Made by a program: the position numbers and the translations under genes
Shown: positions 53,790 through 62,699 of the stretch, piece by piece
How positions within the stretch are numbered: the stretch's first letter is position 1
Layout of the letters: each line of letters starts with the position of its first letter
Source of the DNA: Clostridiales bacterium
Lineage (GTDB): Bacteria > Bacillota > Clostridia > Christensenellales > CAG-138
Length of the DNA: 64,000 nt
Assembly (NCBI GenBank): GCA_012838425.1
Contig: DUPG01000011.1
Location: 1 to 64,000, forward strand
Direction: 5' to 3'
Notes under the pieces: model-generated
Seen by the model: only the letters and a program-made list of their open reading frames with translations
Told to the model about the DNA's origin: nothing
The model's database searches: none

Positions 53790-54060
53790 GAGAATTATTT
53801 GCTTACGCAAATAGCTGAATGTTGCTTCGCAATGTTAAATTTTTCGCTTTGCGAAAAGCTGAATTGAAAGCTGCGCTTTCAGCTAAATTTGCCTTCGGCA
53901 AGCCAAATTACTCGCTTCGTGAACAGCTAAATTATTCACTACGCAAATAGCTGAATGTTGCTCACGCAATGCTGTAAATAATAGCTTGTTCTTTTGCTTC
54001 ATTCGCTCCAAAGGAAGCGTCTTTATCGCTGTCTTCATGTACGCACAGCGCGCCGACTCC
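53790..54060. repeat. AGCTAAATT hairpin array
   Basis: Linkers AGCTGAAT, AGCTAAATT and CCAAATT alternate with stems TTTGC-TTACGCAAA, GTTGC-TTC-GCAA, TTTTCGC-TTT-GCGAAAA, GAAAGC-TGC-GCTTTC and TTGCC-TTC-GGCAA. At about 53992 the array changes into GTCTTCATT-type units. The reading frame of the following dockerin fragment is open through this last part. Confidence 0.75.
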
Positions 54061-54992
54061 GCACTCAAACAAATAACGTTGGCTTTTCGATAGCGTCTGG
54101 GCTTTTGAAAACGAAAGATTTTTTAACCGATATGCTTGGCTGGGTAGATACCAACTGGCTATTCCGTGAAACTGATTTTCCGCTTCTGCTTGCGCACATA
54201 TTCACGGTAACATTTGTTGACGGCTTGACAGATGATGTTATACATACAGCAAGCGTGCACCGCGGAGACGATGTTGAGATGCCCGCAGCACCCGAGCATG
54301 AGGGCTATACCTTCACAGGCTGGGACAAAAACGGCAACAGAATTATGAAGGATACCGTAATTACAGCGCAGTACAGTATCAATTTTTATACCGTAACCTA
54401 CAAGGACTGGGACGGGAAAACGCTGAAAAAGCAAACAGTAGCGCACGGCGCGGACGCAACACCACCCGCCGACCCCGTCAGAGAGGGTTATACCTTTACG
54501 GGCTGGGACCACGACGGTAAGAACATAACCCAAAACACAATAATAACAGCACAGTACAGTATAAAAACATATACGGTGCAGTTCGTTGACTGGAACGGCA
54601 CTGTCCTCAAAATCGAACAGGTAGAGCACGGTAAAGACGCAACACCACCCGCCGACCCCGTCAGAGAGGGTTATACGTTCACAGGCTGGGACCACGACGG
54701 AAAGAATATCACGCAAGATACGACCATTAGCGCACTATATGTGGAGAATTTCTTAATGGGCGATGTTAACAGCGACGGCAAGGTCAACACGGGCGACGCA
54801 GTAATGCTGCTTAAACATGTTGCGGGCACGGCTAAACTGAACGAACAGCAATTAGCTGTCGCGGATTTCAACGGGGACAACAAGGTTAATACGGGCGACG
54901 CTACGGCAATATTGCTTTATATCGTTAAGCAACACAAAAAAGGGGCGGGGTCCACTTTTTGTGCTATTGCAATTAAGGAACGCTTCGCGTGA
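53994..54992 (+). pseudogene. Truncated surface protein: InlB B-repeats plus dockerin
   Basis: The open frame encodes 332 residues, but the first 30 are translated hairpin repeat. True protein text begins near residue 35 with GLLKTKDFLTDMLGWVDTNW, the closing phrase of a GLUG-type domain. Three InlB B-repeats follow (about 75-255), two nearly identical (EGYTFTGWDHDGKNITQ). A type I dockerin comes next with two calcium loops (GDVNSDGKVNTGDA and ADFNGDNKVNTGDA). The signal peptide and most of the ectodomain are missing, and the last 22 residues are again repeat-derived. I read it as a 5'-truncated remnant of a large secreted protein. Confidence 0.75.
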
Positions 54993-55165
54993 ATGAAGAC
55001 GGGCTTTAACCCGAATGAAGACAGCGACAAGTCGCTGTATGACGATAAAGCAGAAACGGGAATATGCAAAAATGCAGGGGTAATGTTTTCCCTGCATTTA
55101 TTATTAAATGGCTTGTTCCTTTGCTTCTTTTCTTTCAAGAAAAGTAGCAGGGGCGGGGCGGCGCC
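54950..55165. repeat. Hairpin repeats after the dockerin fragment
   Basis: GTGCTATTGCAATTAAGGAACGC, then GAATGAAGAC units around CGGGCTTTAACCCG and AGCGACAAGTCGCT, and a copy of CTTTTCTTTCAAGAAAAG (about 55125-55143). No gene. Confidence 0.65.
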
Positions 55166-55178
55166 CCATAACGCTAAC

Positions 55179-56519
55179 TCATTGATCTGAATTTCTGTTT
55201 CTCAGTATCAGCCTTATAGGTGTTGCGTCTAAGCCGAAATACTTCCTAAAAAAGTTCTCCAAATAACGCTGATATGAAAAGTGCATGGCGTCTTTATCGT
55301 TCACGAAGAGCACAAATGTAGGCGGGGCTGCGGCTACCTGTGTGGCGTAATAAATTTTCAGTCGGCGGCCCTTGTCTGACGGCGGTTCTTTGACCATAAC
55401 CGCTTCGCTTATGCAGTCGTTCAATACGCCTGTTGTAACGCGGCGCGTGGTCTGCTCGTACACCCTGTTCACCTCGTCGAATAGCTTATTAAGGCGCTGC
55501 TTGGTTTTTGCCGACACAAAAAGCATGGGAACATAGCTCATAAACGCAAGCTCTGCTTTAAGCCGCCTCTTAAATTCGTTCATTGTGTGCGTGTCTTTCT
55601 CTATCAGGTCCCATTTATTCACTACCAATATGCTCGCCTTGCCTTCCTCGTGCGCGTAGCCTGCGATTTTCACATCCTGCTCGCTCAACTCTTCGGAAGC
55701 GTCAACCACAATCAGCACAACATCTGCCCTGCGCACAGCGGCAAGCGAACGAATCACGCTGTAACGCTCTATGGTTTTATCCTCAATGGCACGCTTGCGG
55801 CGCAGGCCTGCCGTATCTATTATGCAGTAGTCCTGACCGTTTTTCGTGAAGTATGTATCTATGGAATCGCGCGTAGTGCCGGGAATGCTGCTGACTATTG
55901 AGCGCTCTATTCCCAATATGGCGTTTACAATGCTCGACTTGCCTACATTGGGCTTTCCGACAACAGCGATGTGTATGATTTTGTTCTCTTGCTCTTCCGA
56001 TTCGAAGTCCTCAAGCGGCGGAAAATGCGACACGACCCTGTCCATCAGATCGCCAAGCCCTAATCTCTGCGAAGCGGAAATCGTAACAGGCTCGCCTAAT
56101 CCCAGCGTGAAGAAATCGTACGCGTTGTCCTCGAATTTTGGAGCGTCAATCTTGTTCACGGCAAGTACAATGGGCTTATTGGATTTTCTGAGCATGTGCG
56201 CGACTTCCTCGTCTGCCGCGGTTATGCCCTCTCTGCCGTCTGTCATAAACACTATTACATCGGCGGTTTCTATTGCCAGCTCCGCCTGCCTGCGCATCTG
56301 AAGGGCGATTATGTCCTCACTGTCAGGCTCTATACCGCCCGTATCTATTATTGTGAACTCGCGATTCAGCCAAGTTATGTCGGTGTAAATCCTGTCGCGC
56401 GTTACGCCGGGGGTATCGTCAACTATCGCTATACGCTTTCCCGCCAATGTATTAAAAAGCGTGGACTTGCCCACATTCGGTCTGCCTACTATCGCTACTA
56501 ACTGTTTCCTGTTCGCCAT
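55179..56519 (-). CDS. der: Ribosome biogenesis GTPase Der (EngA)
   Basis: A 446-residue GTPase with two tandem G domains, needed for 50S assembly. Domain 1 has [17 protein letters not shown] and NKID; domain 2 has [26 protein letters not shown] and NKWDLIEKD. The C-terminal KH-like domain ends in [31 protein letters not shown] precedes ATG 56519. It appears to be transcribed alone. Confidence 0.96.
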   Translation of the reverse strand: MANRKQLVAIVGRPNVGKSTLFNTLAGKRIAIVDDTPGVTRDRIYTDITWLNREFTIIDTGGIEPDSEDIIALQMRRQAELAIETADVIVFMTDGREGITAADEEVAHMLRKSNKPIVLAVNKIDAPKFEDNAYDFFTLGLGEPVTISASQRLGLGDLMDRVVSHFPPLEDFESEEQENKIIHIAVVGKPNVGKSSIVNAILGIERSIVSSIPGTTRDSIDTYFTKNGQDYCIIDTAGLRRKRAIEDKTIERYSVIRSLAAVRRADVVLIVVDASEELSEQDVKIAGYAHEEGKASILVVNKWDLIEKDTHTMNEFKRRLKAELAFMSYVPMLFVSAKTKQRLNKLFDEVNRVYEQTTRRVTTGVLNDCISEAVMVKEPPSDKGRRLKIYYATQVAAAPPTFVLFVNDKDAMHFSYQRYLENFFRKYFGLDATPIRLILRNRNSDQ

Positions 56520-56589
56520 ATATTTCCCTCTCTCTATGTTGAGCAGTATTATATCTTTTTATCAAATATTAAGCAAGCTGTCGCCGCGA

Positions 56590-56905
56590 CGACCTCCGCG
56601 GCAGGAAATTCTCTTACGGGAATGAAATAATTCGCTTCTCGAATAATGAAATATACTGCGGATATGAAATATTGCGCTTTCGCGCAGCATTATGAGGTTC
56701 GCTTGCGTGAACAGCTAAATTATTCGATACGCGAAAAGCTAAATTTGCCTTCGGCAAGCTAAATTCTCACTTCGTGAGCAGCTAAATTATTTGCTTACGC
56801 AAATAGCTGAATGTTGTTGCGCAACGCTGTAAATGATTGCTTGTTCTTTCGCTGCTTTTCTTTCAAGAAAAGCAGTGGGGTTTGGGGCAAAACCCCAAAT
56901 ATCGC
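56590..56905. repeat. Hairpin-repeat field between der and ligA
   Basis: ATGAAATATT linkers with TTGCGCTTTCGCGCAG, then AGCTAAATT linkers with TTGCC-TTC-GGCAA, TTGC-TTAC-GCAA and GTTGTTGCGCAAC. It ends in the CTTTTCTTTCAAGAAAAG module and GGGGTTTGGGGCAAAACCCC just beyond the ligA stop. No gene. Confidence 0.7.
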
Positions 56906-56914
56906 CGAAGCGAC

Positions 56915-58870
56915 TCATTCAATCATTTTCAAGAACTCCGCCTCGTCAATAACCCTTATCCCCAGCGCCTGCGCCTTGGTCAGCTTGCTGCCCGCGTCTG
57001 TGCCGCATACTACAAGGTCGGTTTTCTTTGAAACGCTTGATGTGGCTGCGCCGCCAAGCTCCGCTATCTTCTCTTCGGCCTCGGTGCGTGTCATGCTATC
57101 AAGCTTGCCCGTAACAACCACCGTCATTCCGTTGAATACGCCGCCTACGGCCTTCGCCGCTTCTTCGCGCGGGGAAACGCCTAACTCAAGCAGCCTGTCA
57201 ATATCTCTTGATATGCGTTCGTCGGCGAAAAAGTCCACAATGCTGTTTGCGACTATTTCGCCTATATCCTCAATTCTTATAAGCTGCTCGACTGTGGCTT
57301 TGCGCACATTTTCGAATGTTCTGAACTCACGCGCCAAGTCTTTGGCTGTTTTTATGCCGACATTGGGAATTCCTAAGCCGTATATGAAGCTTGCCAATGA
57401 GCAGTCCTTGCTGCTTTCGATTGCGCGAATCAAGTTCGCCGCCTTCTTCTTTCCGAAAAGCGGCAAGCCTATCAGCTGTTCTTCTTTCAGCTCGTACAGC
57501 TCCGGAATAGATGATATGTTCAGCTGCTCAATCAGCATTCCCGCGGTTTTATCGGAGAACATTTCAATATCCATTGCGTTGCGTGAGGCGTAATGCGTCA
57601 GTCGATACACTATCTGCGCCTTGCATGAAAGCGAATTGGTGCAGAATATGTGCACACCTCGCTGCTCTAAATGGGAATGGCATACGGGACATTCGCGGGG
57701 CATTATTTCGGTTGATACAGCGTTCTCGTCTATGTTGCCCAATATTTCGGGAATAACATCGTTGCTTCTGCGAACTATTACCTGGCTTTTCCTGCTTACA
57801 CGCTTTCTCTGAATGTCGTCAAAGTTATTAAGTGTCGCGCGGCTTATTGTGGCGCCCGCAAGGTTTACGGGGGAAAGTATAGCTATGGGCGTGAGCTTGC
57901 CCGTTCTGCCGACCTGCCATACTATATCCTCAACCGTTGTTGCCGCCTGCTCTGCCGGGAACTTATACGCTATTGCCCAGCGGGGAAATCTGTCGGTATA
58001 GCCCAGTGCTTCACGCGCCTTGAAGTCGCTTACCTTTATTACCATACCATCTATGAGAATATCTAAAGCACTTCTGTCTATCTGTTCTATCTCGTTTATA
58101 AGCGCGTCAACATCTTTGAAGAATTTTATATACGAATCAGTCGGCAGGTTATTTTGTTTCAGAAAGTCAAGCATCTGCCTTTGGTTCTCGAACTCCGTTC
58201 CCTCTATATAGCCTATGTTGTAGCAGTATAAATCCAAATTGCGCTTGGCTGTAACCTTGGGGTCTAAGTTTCTCAAGGCGCCCGCCGCGGCATTTCGCGC
58301 GTTTTTGAGAGCTTCGCCGCCGCTTTGGTTCAGTTTTTCCAGTACGGACAGCCGCATATGCCCCTCGCCCTGCACCTCTAATTTCTGCGTGTAGGGAATG
58401 CTTAACGGAACGCTTTTTATAGTCATTACCTGCGCTAAAATCTGCTCGCCTATAATGCCGTTCCCGCGCGTGGCTGCGGAAATCAGCTTTCCGTTATCGT
58501 ATGTGAGGTTTACCGTTAAGCCGTCTAACTTATGCTCAAGCGAAAACTCAATATCAGGGAACTGCGATAATATCTTATTGCACCAGCTTCTTAATTCTTC
58601 TAACGAATTGACCTTGTCTAAGCTGTATAATCTTCTAATATGCGCGTGCTGCTCGAACTGCTTTATTGGCTCGGCGCCGACCCGACGGGTAGGGGAATCG
58701 GGTAATACCTCGCCTAACTCATTTTCAAGCATTACCAGCTCGTCGTACAGCATATCGTATTCCGCGTCTGACACAAGCGGCTCGTCTGACATATAGTATG
58801 CCGCCGCAAGCTCGTTCAACAGCGCGACTAACTCCTGCATTCTCTCGCGTTTAGGTTGAAATAAGTCCAT
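56915..58870 (-). CDS. ligA: NAD-dependent DNA ligase LigA
   Basis: The essential ligase of replication. The 651-residue protein has the Ia domain with the NMN-binding Tyr region (AAYYMSDEPLVSDAEYDML), the adenylation Lys in LEHKLDGLTVNLTY, and the OB fold. The zinc Cys set reads CPVCHSHLEQRGVHIFCTNSLSC, helix-hairpin-helix repeats follow, and the BRCT end reads FNGMTVVVTGKLDS. The adenylation motif has KLDG where KVDG or KIDG is more usual. It lies 10 bp after the small unknown gene. Confidence 0.96.
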   Translation of the reverse strand: MDLFQPKRERMQELVALLNELAAAYYMSDEPLVSDAEYDMLYDELVMLENELGEVLPDSPTRRVGAEPIKQFEQHAHIRRLYSLDKVNSLEELRSWCNKILSQFPDIEFSLEHKLDGLTVNLTYDNGKLISAATRGNGIIGEQILAQVMTIKSVPLSIPYTQKLEVQGEGHMRLSVLEKLNQSGGEALKNARNAAAGALRNLDPKVTAKRNLDLYCYNIGYIEGTEFENQRQMLDFLKQNNLPTDSYIKFFKDVDALINEIEQIDRSALDILIDGMVIKVSDFKAREALGYTDRFPRWAIAYKFPAEQAATTVEDIVWQVGRTGKLTPIAILSPVNLAGATISRATLNNFDDIQRKRVSRKSQVIVRRSNDVIPEILGNIDENAVSTEIMPRECPVCHSHLEQRGVHIFCTNSLSCKAQIVYRLTHYASRNAMDIEMFSDKTAGMLIEQLNISSIPELYELKEEQLIGLPLFGKKKAANLIRAIESSKDCSLASFIYGLGIPNVGIKTAKDLAREFRTFENVRKATVEQLIRIEDIGEIVANSIVDFFADERISRDIDRLLELGVSPREEAAKAVGGVFNGMTVVVTGKLDSMTRTEAEEKIAELGGAATSSVSKKTDLVVCGTDAGSKLTKAQALGIRVIDEAEFLKMIE

Positions 58871-58880
58871 ACGCCCTCCG

Positions 58881-59546
58881 TTATGAAGCTGTATTTTGTG
58901 TGAAAACCAACTCGATTACGCCGTCAACTAAGCAGCATTGTACAGTATCGCTTCCGCGATTGGCAACTATGTATGTGATTCTGCCCTGCTTGTTTATATC
59001 AGGGTTGAGCCCGTATCCGCGCGACTCTTCCAATATGCTTTCAAGCTCTGTTTCGCTTACTTTTATAGCTTCTTTAATGGAATTATTTTTTTCGTCAAGC
59101 ACAATGGTTAAATCACCGGCTTGAAACTCATAGCCCAAAGTGTTCAGCTTATCGGCAATGAATTGAATGTCTATCTGAGTGAAAAGCAGCTCTATTTCGC
59201 CGTCAATCAAGTAGCAGGCGACTATTATCGCGTTTTCGCGCGCAAGTATTAGAGTAACTCCGCCACGCTTGTTTATATCCGAATTGAATCCGTATTCTTT
59301 TGATTCCGCTATTATGTCCTTTAGCGACGCTTCGTCTTTATCAAGCGCTTCTGAAATCGTCGTGTCCGCGTCGTCATACGCTATGAGCAAATCGTCTGAA
59401 ATGAAGTGATATCCTAACTCGTTTATCCTATCCGCAATCGCGCCAAGCTCGCTGTGCGCGCCGCGCGTTAATGCCCATATTAGCGCCAGCGCAAGCACAA
59501 TGCCTGCGGCAATCAGTATTATGGTTTGCGGCTTTTTTTCATTCAT
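58881..59546 (-). CDS. Unknown membrane-anchored protein with an internal duplication
   Basis: A 221-residue protein with one N-terminal membrane helix (IILIAAGIVLALALIWALTR). Two similar units follow, about 38-125 and 130-216. The matching phrases are INELGYHFISDDLLIAYDD with LNTLGYEFQAGDLTIVLDE, YGFNSDINKRGGVTLI with YGLNPDINKQGRITYI, and GEIELLFTQ with GVIELVFTQ. I do not recognise the unit. It starts in the ecfT stop (TGATG) and precedes ligA by 10 bp, so it is co-expressed with them. Confidence 0.75.
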   Translation of the reverse strand: MNEKKPQTIILIAAGIVLALALIWALTRGAHSELGAIADRINELGYHFISDDLLIAYDDADTTISEALDKDEASLKDIIAESKEYGFNSDINKRGGVTLILARENAIIVACYLIDGEIELLFTQIDIQFIADKLNTLGYEFQAGDLTIVLDEKNNSIKEAIKVSETELESILEESRGYGLNPDINKQGRITYIVANRGSDTVQCCLVDGVIELVFTQNTAS

Positions 59547-60340
59547 CAGCTTATCAGTATTATTCCCACACAGAACACTACCATTACAAGCCCCGCGTAA
59601 ATATCTATGCGCGAATACTTCATAATCTTCATGCGCGTTCTGCCTATGCCGCCATGATAGCAGCGCGAATCCATAGCGTACGCCAATTCGTCTGCGCGCT
59701 TGAACGCCGAAACAAAAAGCGGTATCAGTATGGGTATCATAGCCTTGGCGCGTTTTATCAGGCCGCCGGTTTCAAAATCCGCGCCGCGCGCTAACTGCGC
59801 TTTCATTATCCTGTCCGTTTCGTCAAGCAGGGTAGGTATGAACCTAAGCGCTATTGTCATCATCATAGCAAGCTCGTGTACGGGGAATTTCACAAGCTTC
59901 AAGGGCTTCATAAGCGATTCTATAGCGTCGGTAAGCGCGATGGGTGTTGTGGTTAATGTCATAAGCGATGTTCCCGCAATCAGCAGCACAAGCCTTGCTA
60001 TTATGAACAGCGCACGAAGTATTGACTCGTCTGTTATATAGAAAATCCACCAGTCAACAAGCGGTCTGCCTGTTTTTATCATGAAAATATTAAGCACGAA
60101 CATTATTATAAGTATCCAGCGCAGGGGGCGTAGAGAGTGCAGTATATAGCGAATGGGAATCTGCGCCGCCAAGGTCGCCAAGTACATAAATACGGCAATA
60201 AGCGCGAACACCCATAGCTCGTCAACCAAGAAAAGAATTACCATGTATGCTATTGTTATAAGGAGCTTCGTGCGCGGGTCTAACCTATGCACCACCGAAT
60301 CTCCGGGGAAGTACCTTCCCAAAGTAATGTCCTTTAACAT
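59546..60340 (-). CDS. ecfT: Energy-coupling factor transporter transmembrane protein EcfT
   Basis: The membrane scaffold of the ECF module that powers vitamin S components. The 264-residue protein starts MLKDITLGRYFPGDSVVHRLDPRTKLL. It has several helices and the ATPase-contacting ARG motifs around QLARGAD and RRADELAYAMDSRCY-like text. The ATG at 60340 has AGGTGGG placed right, while the GTG at 60349 does not. It is separated from ecfA2 by 97 bp that contain two perfect palindromes. Confidence 0.94.
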   Translation of the reverse strand: MLKDITLGRYFPGDSVVHRLDPRTKLLITIAYMVILFLVDELWVFALIAVFMYLATLAAQIPIRYILHSLRPLRWILIIMFVLNIFMIKTGRPLVDWWIFYITDESILRALFIIARLVLLIAGTSLMTLTTTPIALTDAIESLMKPLKLVKFPVHELAMMMTIALRFIPTLLDETDRIMKAQLARGADFETGGLIKRAKAMIPILIPLFVSAFKRADELAYAMDSRCYHGGIGRTRMKIMKYSRIDIYAGLVMVVFCVGIILIS

Positions 60341-60359
60341 ATATCCCACCTGTTCGTCT

Positions 60360-60375
60360 TATTTCCCGGGAAATA
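60360..60375. promoter_or_regulatory. Palindrome A (possible operator) between ecfA2 and ecfT
   Basis: TATTTCCCGGGAAATA, a perfect 16-bp palindrome. It lies 20 bp before the ecfT start. The same sequence recurs at 60411-60426, centre to centre 51 bp, about five helical turns. Confidence 0.55.
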
Positions 60376-60410
60376 CTGATTTTTCACCATTTTATTTCCA
60401 CTTTGAGCAA

Positions 60411-60426
60411 TATTTCCCGGGAAATA
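60411..60426. promoter_or_regulatory. Palindrome B (possible operator) between ecfA2 and ecfT
   Basis: Second TATTTCCCGGGAAATA copy, 12 bp after the ecfA2 stop. I see no promoter boxes between the two copies that I would rely on. Confidence 0.55.
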
Positions 60427-60437
60427 CTTTTCAATAT

Positions 60438-61292
60438 TCAATTTGCCAAGCCCAGCTGCCTGCTGATGAACTCAAAAAGCTCGTCCATCATAAATACATC
60501 CTTTTTTACCTCAATGCCGCGCTTCCTAAGCTCGTCGGCTAATATCATTCCCTGCGGCAAGCCTAAGTTTATCTCCAACAGCTTTTCCGCGTTCATGAAT
60601 ATTTCCTTAGGAGTGCCGTCCATAACTATTCTGCCTTTGTTCATTACTATAATGCGCGTTGACGCCTTCAACACATCGTCCATTGAATGCGAAACCATTA
60701 TTACTGCACAGCCCAGCGCCTGCTTTAATTTCATAATGGTATCTAATATGACTTTTCTGCCCAATGGGTCTAAGCCCGCCATGGGCTCGTCTAACACCAA
60801 GTATTTAGGGCGCATGGCTATTATGCCCGCTAACGCCGCTCTGCGCTTCTCGCCGCCTGACAGCTCGAATGGCGATTTCTCCGCGAACTTTTCATAGTCA
60901 AGCCCTACAAGCGAAAACGCTTCCCGCACACGCTCGTCTATCTCTTCTTCCGGCAAGCCCATGTTTCTCACGCCGAAGGCAACATCCTTGGCGACTGTTT
61001 CTTCAAATAGCTGATGCTCGGGGTACTGAAACACCAAGCCGACCTTTGCTCTGCCTTCCTTGCGGCTGCGCTTGTCGCTCATGTCTATTCCGTCAACTAT
61101 AACCTTGCCGCTGAGTGGCTGCAATATGCCGTTCATGTGAGTTACAAGCGTGCTTTTGCCCGAACCCGTATGACCAATTATGCCCACGAACTCGTTTTCG
61201 CGAATGGTGAGGCTGACATCGCGCAGCGCCTCATGCTCGAACGCCGTACCCTCCATGTATGTATAGTTGACATCCATTAGCTCAATCGCCAT
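60438..61292 (-). CDS. ecfA2: Energy-coupling factor ATPase EcfA2
   Basis: ABC ATPase of 284 residues. Walker A GHTGSGKSTLVTHMNG, Q-loop VFQYPEHQLFEETV, signature LSGGEKRRAALAG, Walker B KYLVLDEPMAGLDP and switch His SHSMDD. The FQYPEHQLFE form is characteristic of EcfA2. The start ATG 61292 follows GGGAGGAAA; the frame continues upstream through repeat sequence, which is not coding. Its neighbour EcfA1 would be the partner of the heterodimer. Confidence 0.95.
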   Translation of the reverse strand: MAIELMDVNYTYMEGTAFEHEALRDVSLTIRENEFVGIIGHTGSGKSTLVTHMNGILQPLSGKVIVDGIDMSDKRSRKEGRAKVGLVFQYPEHQLFEETVAKDVAFGVRNMGLPEEEIDERVREAFSLVGLDYEKFAEKSPFELSGGEKRRAALAGIIAMRPKYLVLDEPMAGLDPLGRKVILDTIMKLKQALGCAVIMVSHSMDDVLKASTRIIVMNKGRIVMDGTPKEIFMNAEKLLEINLGLPQGMILADELRKRGIEVKKDVFMMDELFEFISRQLGLAN

Positions 61293-61299
61293 TTTTCCT

Positions 61300-61545
61300 C
61301 CCTCTTGGGGCTTTACCCCTCGCCCCGCTTCTTTTCTTGAAAGAAAAGAAGCAAAAGAACACTTTATTTTTTCAGCGTTGCGTAGCAACATTTAGCTATT
61401 TGCGCAAGCAAATAATTTAGCTATTCACAAGGTGAATAATTTAGCTGTTCGCATATGCGAACCCCGCCCCACTTCTTTTCTTGAAAGAAAATCAGCAAAA
61501 GAACAAGCTGTTTTTCTCTATAATTCATTTGCCCGCAGGTCATCT
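61300..61545. repeat. Hairpin-repeat field between ecfA1 and ecfA2
   Basis: Two copies of the TTTTCTTGAAAGAAAAG module (about 61330-61350 and 61475-61495) flank AATTTAGCT linkers with TTTGCGCAAGCAAA-type, TTCACAAGGTGAA and TTCGCATATGCGAA stems. No gene. Confidence 0.7.
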
Positions 61546-61549
61546 TCAT

Positions 61550-62443
61550 TCAGTGCGAAGCACTGTCTTCATTCACGCGCAGCGTGTCTTCTTTCAGCGA
61601 CCCTGTCTCTGTCTTTATTATTTTCGCAATATGCTCCGCCAGCTCCTCCGCCGTAAGCGCGTGAGTAGGCAGCATGCCACGCGCAATAAGCCTGTTGCGC
61701 AAATCCACCACAGCGGGAACGTCTAACCTCAACGAACGCAATGCCGACGCCTGCGCGAACACCTGCTTTGGCGTGCCTTCAAGAGCTATTGAGCCTTGCG
61801 ACATAACAACAACTCTGTCGGCTATTATGGCTTCCTCCATATACTGAGTTATCATAACTATTGTGATGCCCTCGCTGTTAAGCCTTTGAATTATTTTTAT
61901 TACCTCAGCCTTGCCGGCAGGGTCTAACATTGAAGTCGCTTCGTCTAAAACAAGCACCTCGGGCTGCATTGCCAATAAGCCTGCAATTGCTACGCGCTGC
62001 TTTTGCCCGCCTGACAGCATATGCGGAGCGGCTGTGGCGTAGCTTTCCATTCCCACAGCTTTTAGCGCCATATTAACGCGTGTGCGTATTTCCTTCGGGT
62101 CTATACCCAAATTCTCGGGCGCAAACGCTACATCGTCCTCAACTATTGTGGTTACTATCTGATTATCGGGATTCTGAAAGCACAGGCCGACAGTCTTTCT
62201 TATGTCTAACGCGCGCTTTTCGTCCTTCGTGTCCATTCCCTTTACAAGCACTGTGCCTGATGTCGGTAATAAAAGCCCGTTTAAGAGCTTTGCCAACGTG
62301 CTTTTGCCCGAACCGTTATGCCCGACAATGCACAAAAATTCCCCCGGCTGTATTGAAAGGGACACATTATTCAAAGCAAAGAAAGCTGTTTCCTTGCCTG
62401 TGTTGTATTCGTAGCTGACCGAGTTTAACTCAATAATGCCCAT
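61550..62443 (-). CDS. ecfA1: Energy-coupling factor ATPase EcfA1 with repeat-derived tail
   Basis: ABC ATPase of 297 residues. Walker A GHNGSGKSTLAKLLNG, Q-loop FQNPDNQIVTTIVEDDVAF (the EcfA1 form), signature LSGGQKQRVAIAG, Walker B VLVLDEATSMLDP, and ITQYMEEAIIADRVVVM. The last 14 residues, KEDTLRVNEDSASH, are encoded by two GAATGAAGAC hairpin units, so the normal C-terminus has been replaced or extended. ATG 62443 lies directly upstream of the conserved MGIIELNSVSYEY start. Confidence 0.94.
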   Translation of the reverse strand: MGIIELNSVSYEYNTGKETAFFALNNVSLSIQPGEFLCIVGHNGSGKSTLAKLLNGLLLPTSGTVLVKGMDTKDEKRALDIRKTVGLCFQNPDNQIVTTIVEDDVAFAPENLGIDPKEIRTRVNMALKAVGMESYATAAPHMLSGGQKQRVAIAGLLAMQPEVLVLDEATSMLDPAGKAEVIKIIQRLNSEGITIVMITQYMEEAIIADRVVVMSQGSIALEGTPKQVFAQASALRSLRLDVPAVVDLRNRLIARGMLPTHALTAEELAEHIAKIIKTETGSLKEDTLRVNEDSASH

Positions 62444-62539
62444 GTATTATCCTTTTTTTGCTGCATAGTGCCGAATACGGCTGTATTAGTTTACCACAGT
62501 TTTGGTGGAATGCAAAATGAAAATGTGGCGCTTATCGGG

Positions 62540-62655
62540 GCTTTGTCCCACACCCTGCTGCTTCTCTTTGAAAGAAAAGAGGCAAAAGAACAAGCTGTTT
62601 TCCTTGTAATCCTTTGCCCGAAGGGCATCTTCGTTCGCGCCTTGCGGGACCTTGA
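62540..62655. repeat. TTTTC module and hairpins before the VanW gene
   Basis: A CTTTGAAAGAAAAGAGGCAAAAGAACAAGCTG-type module, then TTTGCCCGAAGGGCATCTTCGTTCGCG. No gene in 62444-62699. Confidence 0.55.
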
Positions 62656-62699
62656 ATATTTCCTTTCAAACCACAAAAACTAATTCTGAGGTGAACTGT

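Noticed and set aside
56811..57593. 260-codon plus frame overlapping ligA
   Set aside because: Antisense of ligA, starting in repeat sequence.
61293..61391. 33-residue extension of EcfA2 (FASFLSRKEAG)
   Set aside because: This is translated TTTTCTTGAAAGAAAAG repeat; GGGAGGAAA is placed for the ATG at 61292.
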